Source: Vibrio cortegadensis
Lineage (GTDB): Bacteria; Pseudomonadota; Gammaproteobacteria; Enterobacterales; Vibrionaceae
Direction of reading: 5' to 3'
NCBI RefSeq assembly: GCF_024347395.1
Contig: NZ_AP025473.1
Coordinates: 62,001-126,000, forward strand
DNA: 64,000 nucleotides
Shown here in pieces: positions 25,222-34,020 of this stretch; the first letter of the stretch is position 1, and every line of letters begins with the position of its first letter. The position numbers were made by a program, and so were the translations under genes. A model generated the notes under the pieces. That model was given only the letters and a program-made list of their open reading frames with translations, was not told the DNA's origin and ran no database searches.

Positions 25222-27873
25222 CACCTCTACAACATCAATCCTTTTCTCTAAAGCTGAATTGGGTTTGTGTTCAGCATTGAGTTTATGTTCGGAACTGGCT
25301 TGATGTTCAGAGTTGGATTGGTGACCGATAGTCGGAAACCTTTGTTGACGCTGAGTTACAAACTTCAAGTTGTCATCCACCTCTTCACTGTTAATAAAGT
25401 GCTGGAAACGCTTTAGCTTCTCAGGGCTCTCAATGGTCGTTTTCCACTCACATTGATATTTGCCAATATTTGCTGCCATCTCTTTTTCCAGATCGGCCGC
25501 CACATTCAATTTGTCCTCAATCACAACTTGCTTGAGGTATTCCAAACCACCTTCTAGGTTTTCGAGCCACACAGATGTGCGTTGAAGACGATCAGCGGTA
25601 CGGATATAGAACATGAGAATCCGATCGACATATTGGATCAGTGTCTTTTCATCTAAATCGATGGCAAAGAGATCCGCATGACGTGGGCGCATCCCACCAT
25701 TACCACACACATAGAGATTCCAACCTTTATCGGTCGCGATAAGACCAATGTCTTTTGACTGAGCCTCTGCGCATTCACGAGTGCAACCAGAAACAGCAAA
25801 TTTAAGCTTATGAGGGGAACGTAAACCTTTGTATCGATTCTCTATATCAATCGCGAAACCAACACTATCGGCAACGCCATATCGACACCACGTACTGCCA
25901 ACACATGACTTCACCGTTCGGACTGATTTTCCGTAGGCGTGGCCTGTCTCAAAGCCCGCATCCACCAGCTTTTTCCAGATGATTGGCAGTTCATTCAGCT
26001 GTGCGCCAAAAAGATCCACTCGCTGCCCACCCGTGATCTTGGTATATAGATCGAACTCTTTTGCCACCTCGCCCAATACGATCAGCTTGTCTGGGGTGAT
26101 TTCACCACCAGCAATACGAGGTACCACAGAGTAGGTTCCGTCTTTTTGCATGTTCCCAAGGTAAATATCGTTGGTGTCTTGAAGTTCAAGGTGCTTATCT
26201 TCTAAAACATAATCATTCCAATAAGAGGCTAGAATGGAACCCACGGTCGGCTTACAAGTTGCACAACCCAGCCCCGAACCGTGGGACTCAAGCAAAATAT
26301 CGAAACTCTTGATTTGGTTAACTCGAATAATGTCACTCAACTCTTGTCGAGAATAGGCAAAATGCTCACAAATATTGTTGTTTACTTCGACGCCAAGATT
26401 GCTCAATTCGCAGTCTAATACCTGTTTGGCTAATGCCGCACATCCCCCGCAACCGGTTGACGCGTTGGTCGTCTCTTTCAGTGCTGCCATAGTGGTACAA
26501 CCAGCAGAAACGGCCTGCTTGATGTCTCCTTTCGTCACATCGAAACATGAGCAAATCACCGCCGAGTCTGGCAATGCCTCGACCCCAATGCCTGTCGAAG
26601 AGTCATCCGCGACATTAGGTAAAATCAGAACCGCTGGGTTTGCAGGTAACGGCATATTATTTTGTTTCAGTTGAAGCAGTGTGCCGTAAGCATCGGCATC
26701 ACCAACTAAGACTGCACCGACAATTTCAGACCCATCAGCAGACACAATTAACCGCTTGTAAACCTGTTCGATCTCATCATGATACGTGTAAGATTGTGCC
26801 CCTTCGGTTTGACCATGCACTTCGCCAATACTCGCGACATCAACCCCTAGCAACTTGAGCTTGGTACTCATATCCGCGCCAGTAAATTTAAGATCATCAC
26901 TGCCGTCAGACAGAATATGTGCCGCAGCCACTTTTGCCATTTGATAACCCGGAGCCACTAAACCAAATATTTTTTGTTCCCACAGCGCACACTCACCGAT
27001 CGCATACACATTCTTCAGATTGGTTTGACAGTCATCATCAATCACAATGCCGCCACGTTCACCAATCCTAATTCCAGACGTTTTTGCCAGCTCATCTTGC
27101 GGTCGAATACCTGCTGAAAAAACGATCATATCGGTTTCCAAATGCGTTCCATCGGCAAAGTTCATTCGATAGCGAGACGTATCCCCAGCCACAATTTCAC
27201 TGGTCGCCTTTTGGGTATGAACTTTCACCTCTAAATCTTCAATTTTACGGCGTAACAGGGCCCCGCCGCCCTCATCCAGTTGTACCGCCATCAACCGTGG
27301 TGCAAATTCCACAACATGGGTTTCCAAGCCTAAGTTTTTCACTGCATTTGCAGCTTCCAGCCCTAGCAATCCGCCGCCTATCACCACCCCACTTTTGCTC
27401 TCTTTACTTGAACGTTCGATTGCGTCCAAATCATCAAGGGTTCGATAAACATGGCTGTGCGATTGGTCATTGCCGGGGATAGGAGGAACAAAAGGAAATG
27501 ACCCTGTCGCGAGTATCAACTTGTCATAATGCTCCACTCGCCCACTGGCTGTGATCACTTGGTTATGGGCCGTATCCAGTGAAACAACTTTGTCATTGAG
27601 GACAAAGCTAACTCCATTTTCCTGATAATACGTTTCATCGGTTAATGCCAAATCGTCAGCACTTTTACCGTTAAAATAAGCGGTTAACTGCACTCGGTCA
27701 TACGCCAATCGCGACTCTTCGCTGAACGTAATTACATCAAATTGCTCCGAATCAGCAGCGATAATTGTCTCTATGAACTTGTGTCCGACCATTCCATTGC
27801 CGACGACTACAATTCTCTGCTTCTTCGTGCTTTCATTTGGCGTTTTTCGTCTATCTAGATTGAACTCGCTCAT
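25219..27873 (-). CDS. nirB: Nitrite reductase (NADH) large subunit NirB
   Basis: The 884-aa catalytic subunit that reduces nitrite to ammonium with NADH. Order of domains: FAD/NADH oxidoreductase ('VVVGNGMVGHKFIE' and 'VIGGGLLGLEAANAV'), BFD-type [2Fe-2S] region ('CSCFDVTKGDIKQAV' to 'TGCGGC'), then sulfite/nitrite reductase ferredoxin-like and siroheme-4Fe4S domains with 'SCVGSTWCRYG' and 'SGCTRECAEA'. The tail is odd: short SEH repeats. The ATG at 27873 has AAAGGA upstream. A longer frame to 27948 is rejected because it would begin upstream of the predicted sigma-54 transcription start. Confidence 0.93.
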   Translation of the reverse strand: MSEFNLDRRKTPNESTKKQRIVVVGNGMVGHKFIETIIAADSEQFDVITFSEESRLAYDRVQLTAYFNGKSADDLALTDETYYQENGVSFVLNDKVVSLDTAHNQVITASGRVEHYDKLILATGSFPFVPPIPGNDQSHSHVYRTLDDLDAIERSSKESKSGVVIGGGLLGLEAANAVKNLGLETHVVEFAPRLMAVQLDEGGGALLRRKIEDLEVKVHTQKATSEIVAGDTSRYRMNFADGTHLETDMIVFSAGIRPQDELAKTSGIRIGERGGIVIDDDCQTNLKNVYAIGECALWEQKIFGLVAPGYQMAKVAAAHILSDGSDDLKFTGADMSTKLKLLGVDVASIGEVHGQTEGAQSYTYHDEIEQVYKRLIVSADGSEIVGAVLVGDADAYGTLLQLKQNNMPLPANPAVLILPNVADDSSTGIGVEALPDSAVICSCFDVTKGDIKQAVSAGCTTMAALKETTNASTGCGGCAALAKQVLDCELSNLGVEVNNNICEHFAYSRQELSDIIRVNQIKSFDILLESHGSGLGCATCKPTVGSILASYWNDYVLEDKHLELQDTNDIYLGNMQKDGTYSVVPRIAGGEITPDKLIVLGEVAKEFDLYTKITGGQRVDLFGAQLNELPIIWKKLVDAGFETGHAYGKSVRTVKSCVGSTWCRYGVADSVGFAIDIENRYKGLRSPHKLKFAVSGCTRECAEAQSKDIGLIATDKGWNLYVCGNGGMRPRHADLFAIDLDEKTLIQYVDRILMFYIRTADRLQRTSVWLENLEGGLEYLKQVVIEDKLNVAADLEKEMAANIGKYQCEWKTTIESPEKLKRFQHFINSEEVDDNLKFVTQRQQRFPTIGHQSNSEHQASSEHKLNAEHKPNSALEKRIDVVEV

Positions 27874-27951
27874 ATTTAAATCCTTTAAAATTAAGCTGTC
27901 TTCATGTTGCGTTAAATTGCAAAACTGATATTTCTTTGTATTTCTCATAGA

Positions 27952-27967
27952 GCAAAGAGAGTGCCAA
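27952..27967 (-). promoter_or_regulatory. Sigma-54 promoter of nirB
   Basis: Minus-strand TTGGCACTCTCTTTGC has TGGCAC and TTGC with five bases between, an exact fit to the -24/-12 pattern. Transcription should begin near 27940, leaving a leader of about 67 nt before the nirB ATG. Confidence 0.72.
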
Positions 27968-28093
27968 CCACCAAAACCTTCGTAAAATAAAGGTACAAAA
28001 TTAATTTAAAACAATTAGTTAAATAAAGTTCATTAATACCTATGACAAGAAAAGCAACACTAAACAGAATGTAAATGCTCTCTTTTTAATCGC

Positions 28094-28122
28094 TTTGGTG
28101 CAAATAGTCACCAAAACAGTGC
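28094..28122. promoter_or_regulatory. Shared upstream dyad and NtrC-like site
   Basis: TTTGGTG (28094-28100) and CACCAAA (28109-28115) form a 7-bp inverted repeat. Overlapping it, CACCAAAACAGTGC (28109-28122) resembles an NtrC site with one arm degraded. It lies about 155-170 bp from both predicted sigma-54 start points, a typical enhancer distance for both directions. Confidence 0.45.
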
Positions 28123-28247
28123 GAGAAACAACTTTTATCTAAATTCGTATCTCCTTACCACAAATAAAAACCTCAACCACACAGTTAAGCCTTTGTTTTT
28201 AAATGTATAAAAACCTAATTTCAAACACTAAAACCCAACACTATAAA

Positions 28248-28262
28248 TGGCTCGTTTTTTGC
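28248..28262 (+). promoter_or_regulatory. Sigma-54 promoter of nasA
   Basis: TGGCTCGTTTTTTGC keeps the invariant GG and GC and the correct spacing, differing from TGGCACG-N4-TTGC at one base. The predicted start is near 28274, about 40 nt before the nasA ATG. Confidence 0.65.
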
Positions 28263-28312
28263 TCTACAAACAAATAGCCTTTAAAACGCTCAATTAGGAT
28301 GAGGTACGTTTA

Positions 28313-30847
28313 ATGATGATTAACGATGGATGGGTTAAAACAACATGCGCATATTGTGGAGTCGGCTGTGGAGTTGAAGCGAGACCAAATACGGATGGTC
28401 TGCTCGATATTCGAGGTGATAAGCAGCACCCATCAAACTATGGAAAACTGTGCACTAAAGGAGTAGCTTTAGGCGATACGGTAATTACTGATGGACGATT
28501 ACTTTTCCCCACTCGCTTTGACACAAAGAGCTCGAATGATGGTGCAGATCTTAGCTCAAATTCAAAAAGCTCAAACCCGTCACGCACTGCTGTTGATATG
28601 GACTGGAGCGAAGCAACTCAACTGATTGCCGACAAATTTCAGCAAGCCATAACTGAATTTGGTGCCGATTCTGTCGCTTTCTATGTTTCTGGCCAGCTAC
28701 TCACGGAAGACTATTACGTGGCCAACAAATTGATGAAAGGGTTCATTGGTAGTGGCAACATCGACAGCAATTCTCGCTTATGTATGGCTTCTAGCGTTGT
28801 GGGTCACAAACGGGCATTCGGTTCCGATACCGTTCCGATTTGTTACGATGATCTTGAACATGCAGAGTTGGTCATCATTACTGGTTCTAATCTTGCTTGG
28901 TGCCATCCGGTTCTATTTCAGCGACTTCGCAGCGCCAAACAGAATAATCCGCAGTTAAAAATCGTCGTGATTGATCCAAGAAGTACAGCTACGTGTGAGC
29001 TTGCCGATCTACACCTTCCAATACAATCAGGATCGGATGTCGCGCTGTTTAATGGCTTATTGAGCTATCTTTATCAGCACAATAAACTCGATCTCGAATA
29101 TATTAACCAGCATACCGACGGATTTGAGCATGCTCTGGAGTCGGCACTGCAACACAAAGACCTTTCACAACTAACGGGGCTAGCCTCCTCTGTGATCGAG
29201 AACTTCTACCATCTTTTTTCGAATTCAGAGAAAGTCATCACTGTCTATTCGCAAGGCGTCAATCAATCTTCCCAAGGCTCTGACAAAGTGAGCAGCATTT
29301 TAAACTGTCACCTTGCAACAGGAAAAATAGGTAAAAAAGGCTGCGGACCTTTTTCTATCACTGGCCAACCGAATGCGATGGGCGGAAGAGAAGTCGGAGG
29401 GCTTGCCAACACGCTTGCGGCACATATGGAATTTAACGACCCTAACCATCACCAAATCATCAGTGACTTTTGGCAAACAGATAATCTTGCGACTCAACCG
29501 GGCTTAAAAGCAATAGATCTCTTTGATGCAATGGAAGCAGGGAAAATAAAAGCAATTTGGATAATGGCAACTAACCCAGTGGTTAGCTTGCCCAACAGTA
29601 AAAAAATTGAATCTGCACTTGAGGCATGCCCATTTGTCGTCGTTTCAGATTGCATTGCAGATACCGAAACTACAAGGTTCGCGGACGTGATTTTACCCGC
29701 GCAAGGCTGGAGTGAAAAATCAGGTACAGTCACAAACTCAGAGCGTCGAATTTCAAGACAACGCCGTCTTTTTCCTAGCCCCGGACTCGCAAGACCTGAT
29801 TGGTGGATCATAAGCCAAGTCGCAAAAAAAATGGGGTTTGCCAAAGCATTTGATTACCTGCATGAGGGCGAAGTCTTTAAAGAGTATGCGCGTTTAACGG
29901 CGGTTGATAACACAAAAGGAGACAATAGAGGTCTGACATTGTCTGGTTTAGTGGATCTGGATACGCAGGAATACAACGCGCTTACTCCACAACAGTGGCC
30001 AGTGCTGAAAAAACAAGATCACATCATCCACCAACGTATGTTTAGTGACCATCAATTTTTCACACCGAATAAAAAAGCGCAATTCATTGCCACGACACAC
30101 GCATCGCCACTCAGCCACCTTAATGCTGAGCATCCACTCATTCTAAACAGCGGAAGATCGCGAGATCATTGGCACACGATGAGCCGTACTGGCCTATCCG
30201 CTCGTCTATCTGAACACTCGCCCGAGCCATATGTCATGATTCATCCTGAAACGGCTAATCGACATAATCTCAAGCCTTACGACATCGCAACGATTTACAA
30301 CGATCACAATCAAATTCAAGCACGCGTCGAAATATCCTCGACTGTTGCTCCTAAACAACTATTCATGCCAATTCACTGGAATAACACCACGGCTAAAAAC
30401 AGTAAGCCTTGCGATCTTATTCTACCTAACGCCGATCTCGATTCTGGACAGCCAGAGTTTAAACATACTCCTGTCAACATCAAACCTTGGCATTATCGAT
30501 GTGAAGCCCTGTTTATCAGTAAACAAACTGTGGATCTCACTGAATGTGATTATTGGGTGAAACAGAAAGTCGACAATGGCTACCTCTACCGAATTGCTTC
30601 TTTGCAAGACCCGCTACAATTAACTCTGACTTTAAGCCAATATCTCACCACAAACCCAGAAAAAATACTCTCACAACAAGGGGGGCAGCACTCGCCATAC
30701 CGTCTGGCAACCATCAAATCACACACCATTCATAGTGCCTTTGTCGTTCAAGAGAAGATTTCAGGAGGAGATAAAACATGGCTACAAGATCTATTTGCGA
30801 CTACAAAAGATAATGCTGAGGAACAATTTTGGGGAGTTAAAGTATAG
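28313..30847 (+). CDS. nasA: Assimilatory nitrate reductase catalytic subunit NasA
   Basis: A cytoplasmic molybdenum enzyme reducing nitrate to nitrite (844 aa). N-terminal [4Fe-4S] site 'TCAYCGVGCGVEA' plus the fourth Cys in 'GKLCTKG'. The molybdopterin domains include 'SRLCMASSV', whose Cys is the expected Mo ligand, and 'GQPNAMGGREVGG'; the C-terminal molybdopterin-dinucleotide domain starts around 'LILNSGRSRDHWHTMSRTG'. No C-terminal BFD [2Fe-2S] domain is obvious. A Ser/Asn-rich insert follows residue 67. Tandem ATGs follow AGGATGAGG. It diverges from nirB, and no separate nasB/nasC reductase gene is in the window. Confidence 0.92.
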   Translation: MMINDGWVKTTCAYCGVGCGVEARPNTDGLLDIRGDKQHPSNYGKLCTKGVALGDTVITDGRLLFPTRFDTKSSNDGADLSSNSKSSNPSRTAVDMDWSEATQLIADKFQQAITEFGADSVAFYVSGQLLTEDYYVANKLMKGFIGSGNIDSNSRLCMASSVVGHKRAFGSDTVPICYDDLEHAELVIITGSNLAWCHPVLFQRLRSAKQNNPQLKIVVIDPRSTATCELADLHLPIQSGSDVALFNGLLSYLYQHNKLDLEYINQHTDGFEHALESALQHKDLSQLTGLASSVIENFYHLFSNSEKVITVYSQGVNQSSQGSDKVSSILNCHLATGKIGKKGCGPFSITGQPNAMGGREVGGLANTLAAHMEFNDPNHHQIISDFWQTDNLATQPGLKAIDLFDAMEAGKIKAIWIMATNPVVSLPNSKKIESALEACPFVVVSDCIADTETTRFADVILPAQGWSEKSGTVTNSERRISRQRRLFPSPGLARPDWWIISQVAKKMGFAKAFDYLHEGEVFKEYARLTAVDNTKGDNRGLTLSGLVDLDTQEYNALTPQQWPVLKKQDHIIHQRMFSDHQFFTPNKKAQFIATTHASPLSHLNAEHPLILNSGRSRDHWHTMSRTGLSARLSEHSPEPYVMIHPETANRHNLKPYDIATIYNDHNQIQARVEISSTVAPKQLFMPIHWNNTTAKNSKPCDLILPNADLDSGQPEFKHTPVNIKPWHYRCEALFISKQTVDLTECDYWVKQKVDNGYLYRIASLQDPLQLTLTLSQYLTTNPEKILSQQGGQHSPYRLATIKSHTIHSAFVVQEKISGGDKTWLQDLFATTKDNAEEQFWGVKV

Positions 30848-30872
30848 ATAATTGAATCGTAGGTAAAAATAA

Positions 30873-30901
30873 AAAATCGCAACCCAAAAGGTCGCGATTT
30901 T
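30873..30901 (+). terminator. Terminator after nasA
   Basis: AAAATCGC (30873-30880) pairs with GCGATTTT (30894-30901), extended by AACC/GGTC pairing, about 30 bp after the nasA stop. Confidence 0.7.
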
Positions 30902-30990
30902 CTTAGTATTTCGCTATTAGAGATCGAGCAAACTGAGGCATATTTTGTAAATACTGTTCACCCTATCCAGTAGATTTTTATCAGTTCAAT

Positions 30991-31125
30991 CTATTCCCAA
31001 TCAAGGATAACTTTACCTGAAAGCCCGCTACGCATAGCGTCAAAGCCTTTTTGGAAGTCATCAACCTTGAAGTGGTGCGTGATGATTGGTGTTAGATCTA
31101 GGCCAGATTGAATCAAAGAAGCCAT
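30991..31125 (-). pseudogene. tdh: 3' fragment of threonine 3-dehydrogenase (tdh) at the prophage edge
   Basis: The minus strand codes 44 residues that match the extreme C-terminus of L-threonine dehydrogenase: 'ASLIQSGLDLTPIITHHF', 'KVDDFQKGFDAMRSGLSG', 'KVILDWE' and stop. Upstream of residue 1 the homology ends; the frame gives I-L-L-Y-L and meets a TGA within ten codons. The body of the gene is not nearby. The simplest reading is that the prophage inserted here and this is the host side of its left attachment site; the intact 5' part should lie beyond the far prophage end. Confidence 0.75.
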
Positions 31126-31407
31126 TAAATACAACAATATAATTAATCATTAAAAAACATAAACTTAAGAGCAGCATTAAAGAGCAGTGGCGGCAAAGTG
31201 GCGACAGAATTTATTTATATCGCCATTTTGCGAAGCATGCCTTGTAATGAAGGCTATTGATAATTTACAAAAAAACACACGCTACGAACAATCATTCATG
31301 CAACATTTCAAATAATGTAAATTTATGTTTAATCTTCAGGCAACTAGGAGCAAAATACAACAACACGCATATGATTGGCATGTGCGGAACAGATGTAAGG
31401 AATTATA
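31126..31407. other. Prophage left end, attachment-arm region
   Basis: Non-coding, AT-rich DNA between the tdh fragment and the first prophage gene. It has direct repeats AAGAGCAG at 31167-31174 and 31180-31187 that might be integrase or Cox arm sites. The core att repeat cannot be defined because the other prophage end is outside the window. Confidence 0.45.
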
Positions 31408-31590
31408 ATGCCTGATAATTTAGATATTACACGGCCTCTTGATGCTCAGCGAGTAAGCCTAAGCCAAGAGCATGAAGTTGTCTATTGGACCAATACACTA
31501 AAAATAACTAGAGCACAGTTAGTTCAAGCTGTTTCAGAAGCTGGAACATATATCTCTGACATTAAAAAATGGTTAGCTAACAGACGTTAA
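31408..31590 (+). CDS. DUF3606-type small protein
   Basis: A 60-aa protein resembling the DUF3606 family: 'RVSLSQEHEVVYWTNTL' followed by 'TRAQLVQAVSEAG' and 'DIKKWLA'. Function unknown. TAAGG lies seven bases before the ATG. It stands alone between the presumed attachment site and the end of the tail operon, on the opposite strand to the late genes. That suggests independently expressed cargo rather than a structural gene. Confidence 0.65.
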   Translation: MPDNLDITRPLDAQRVSLSQEHEVVYWTNTLKITRAQLVQAVSEAGTYISDIKKWLANRR

Positions 31591-31697
31591 CATTACATGG
31601 GAAGAGGCCAGTAGTTGTTTCTTTCCATGATTAGACTCTCTTCTTTATCCCGTATAAACAGAAGCATATAAACTACTAAACTGAAACAAATCCATGT

Positions 31698-31895
31698 TTA
31701 CATTACTTTGTAGCTCCCCTTTGAACTTCCCCCCGTCACCGCCACTTGTGCATTCTGCGTGATCTCATCTACCACCGCATTGGCTATCGCGATCGCAAAC
31801 TTACTCGCTTGGGCATGTTCACCTGTGATCACAATGCCTTGTGCTTGCAGCTCTTTTTCTATTTTTTTTTTCAGTGATGTTTTGTTTAATGCCAT
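31698..31895 (-). CDS. Small conserved prophage protein at the end of the tail operon
   Basis: A 65-aa protein, not assigned to a named family. It has an N-terminal basic helix ('LNKTSLKKKIEKELQAQG'), an Ala-rich helix and a Gly/Ser-rich end. Its ATG overlaps the stop codon of the hub/spike gene, so it is translated with it; a structural or assembly role at the tail tip is inferred from position only. Confidence 0.6.
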   Translation of the reverse strand: MALNKTSLKKKIEKELQAQGIVITGEHAQASKFAIAIANAVVDEITQNAQVAVTGGSSKGSYKVM

Positions 31896-33475
31896 TACTT
31901 ACCAGCCTTAACGGTTGATGATAAATCTGAGTGTGGTTTACCAGTGAACGCGCAAATACAATCACCCTGTACTACGCCTTTGCCGCCGTTCATGGTGATA
32001 AGGTCTGCGGTGTAACGCATGTTCTTGGCGCTCGCTTCAATGTCTTTCTCTACGTTGATAATTCGATTCCCCATCACTTTGAGTTTGTCATCGAGTCCAA
32101 TCACGATATCTCTGAGCAGCCCAATAATTTGAGTTTGATTGCCACCATTGATGAGATGCAAATTCGCCAGTGAGCCTAGCGTGACATCATCACCCGCCAT
32201 CACTTCAAATGTGCCTAACGTTTCAATGAGCTTTTGGCCACCGATGTTCTCTTTGCTGTGCTGAGTTGTGATGATTTCATGCTTCCCAAACTCGCCTAGA
32301 TAGCGATCGGCTTGCTGCAGTGCTTCAAAGGATTGAGTATGCCTTTTTTGGTCTGTCGCTTGGCTTTGATTACCCGCAGCATCAGTTCTAGAAAATACTT
32401 CATCGCGCTGTTGAGTTAACTGCTCATCCGGCTCTAATGTTGGCAATGACCAACCATCACCTAAGATGGTCCGAATAAAAGCTTTATCATTTCGGCCATA
32501 CGCAAACGCAATTTCAACAATCGAGCCTTCTTTCGGCGTAGAAAACTGCCCCTGCTCTGCACCGCCTATCACCGTTGGCAGTGGCACCGCTTTGTAAATA
32601 GGAACAAGCGCATCGACTTGGCCATACTCATCAAGTAACTGAACATCAACGGCATAACGTGGACGAAACGAATTGTGTTCATGCCCAGCCTCGCTTTGGT
32701 CGGTGACCGCTTCCACTCGCCCGAATCGCGGTAAGTGATGCCCTGCTGCGAGCTCTGGAAACAGATAATGCAGTTTACGTTTTTCAGCAGCTTCACCTTG
32801 TTTCCAATACAAAGTCATTTGGCTTTTTTCAAAATGCACCTGCGTGATACGTTTACCATTAACGATAACCCCAGGTCTGACTGATGGCATTGCCGCCAAT
32901 GTCATATTGTCGCCTCCTCGCTGCTTACTTGAAAGTGACGTTTCCAGCGCAATCGGGCGAGAGTACCAACGACTATGCTCAAAACTTCCCAGATAAATGG
33001 TGCCATCCGATTGCTGATACCAAACAAAGTCATCAATGTTGAACGCTCGCCCGAGATTATTCAGTAACTGATAGCCCGTGCCCTGTGAGGTGAAGTTGGC
33101 AATGCGAGTAACAACATACTCTTGTTCAGGCAACACGAACTTAAGCCCCGTTTCAAAACTGAGCTGTTCAATAATTTCGCTCACGGTCGCGTGCTGAATG
33201 CTGATTGGCCACCTTGCGGCCAGTAACCCTGAGCGCTCACGAGCAATAAAACGGGTGTAACCATTTTGGGCCGGCTGCGCTTTGGTAACAAAACCATCAA
33301 AGTAGCGTTTGAACGCCCCTTGATAACCGATATGTAATTCCACTAACTGGTTTTCTGTTACTTCCCCTTTGGTGACGAACGTGGCGCGACCACCGGCTGA
33401 CAATTCAAATATCACCTGCTCTTCTGCAAGCGCGGTAAGTTCCCCATCGATATAAAGTCGTTTGTCTAGCTTCAT
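31895..33475 (-). CDS. Baseplate hub/spike protein (late control D and VgrG-like)
   Basis: A 526-aa tail-tip protein. The N-terminal 250 residues have the hub pattern of phage D/gp27/VgrG proteins ('TVSEIIEQLSFETGLKFVLPE'). The middle has an OB-fold-like part with 'FSTPKEGSIVEIAFAYGR' and 'IRTILGDGW', as in spike proteins. The C-terminal repeated beta segment reads 'FEVMAGDDVTLGSLANLHL' and ends with 'CICAFTGKPHSD', reminiscent of PAAR-like tips. It is therefore larger than P2 D and probably combines hub and spike. It overlaps or abuts both neighbours. Confidence 0.72.
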   Translation of the reverse strand: MKLDKRLYIDGELTALAEEQVIFELSAGGRATFVTKGEVTENQLVELHIGYQGAFKRYFDGFVTKAQPAQNGYTRFIARERSGLLAARWPISIQHATVSEIIEQLSFETGLKFVLPEQEYVVTRIANFTSQGTGYQLLNNLGRAFNIDDFVWYQQSDGTIYLGSFEHSRWYSRPIALETSLSSKQRGGDNMTLAAMPSVRPGVIVNGKRITQVHFEKSQMTLYWKQGEAAEKRKLHYLFPELAAGHHLPRFGRVEAVTDQSEAGHEHNSFRPRYAVDVQLLDEYGQVDALVPIYKAVPLPTVIGGAEQGQFSTPKEGSIVEIAFAYGRNDKAFIRTILGDGWSLPTLEPDEQLTQQRDEVFSRTDAAGNQSQATDQKRHTQSFEALQQADRYLGEFGKHEIITTQHSKENIGGQKLIETLGTFEVMAGDDVTLGSLANLHLINGGNQTQIIGLLRDIVIGLDDKLKVMGNRIINVEKDIEASAKNMRYTADLITMNGGKGVVQGDCICAFTGKPHSDLSSTVKAGK

Positions 33476-34020
33476 GCTAACTGCCTCTCTTTTTGAATCA
33501 GCGCATCTTCAAATCGAGTCGGCCTGGTTTGCTCAGCCTGATTGGCAATCGCCGCATGGGTTTTCGGTTCAACGCTTGCCGTGCTCTCGGTTTGTTGAAC
33601 CTCTGCATGGGTTGGGTTTTGACTTTCTCGCTGCTCTTTCACTTCAGATACCGATAGATATTCTCGCAGTTGAAAGCTGACTTTCCATGCCATGAGTTTT
33701 TCTTGTTCATCGGCCATCACTCGCCCCATGAATCGCACTTGCCGAATGGTCATGCTCTTAGCGAGCTCGTTACCAATGCGATAAATTTTACGCTTGCCAT
33801 CCTCTTTTTGACGCGACAACACCATGAGCCGTTTTAATACTTTGGGCTCTTTAAACGGAATTAAGCCGGTGACAGAAAGCACCATCCCCTTATCACCTTG
33901 CTCACTGGCATCGGTGCCCGAAGTCTGGCCGCTCATGTCTTCGTCTTTCAGCTCCATCGAGAGATTAATTCGAGGAGATTTCATCGGGATAATTTCAGCA
34001 TCCAGGGCAAGTTGGGTCAT
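33472..34020 (-). CDS. Phage baseplate/tail protein, 182 aa
   Basis: Sits where P2-type phages have tail protein U, just upstream of the hub gene and overlapping it by 4 bp (ATGA). The first 115 residues alternate beta strands ('SPRINLSMELKDEDMS', 'GMVLSVTGLIPF', 'KVSFQLREY'); the last 65 are polar, Glu/Thr/Gln-rich and probably flexible. No catalytic motif. The role is inferred from synteny. Confidence 0.55.
   Translation of the reverse strand: MTQLALDAEIIPMKSPRINLSMELKDEDMSGQTSGTDASEQGDKGMVLSVTGLIPFKEPKVLKRLMVLSRQKEDGKRKIYRIGNELAKSMTIRQVRFMGRVMADEQEKLMAWKVSFQLREYLSVSEVKEQRESQNPTHAEVQQTESTASVEPKTHAAIANQAEQTRPTRFEDALIQKERQLA

Noticed and set aside
27874..27948. N-terminal extension of NirB by 25 residues
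   Set aside because: The longer start lies upstream of the predicted sigma-54 transcription start and lacks a ribosome-binding site, whereas the ATG at 27873 has AAAGGA at good spacing.
31180..31320. Short plus-strand frame with V-A-A-K-W-R-Q-like residues, reminiscent of integrase C-termini
   Set aside because: Too short, no start codon, and the integrase should lie beyond the other end next to CI; kept only as attachment-arm DNA.
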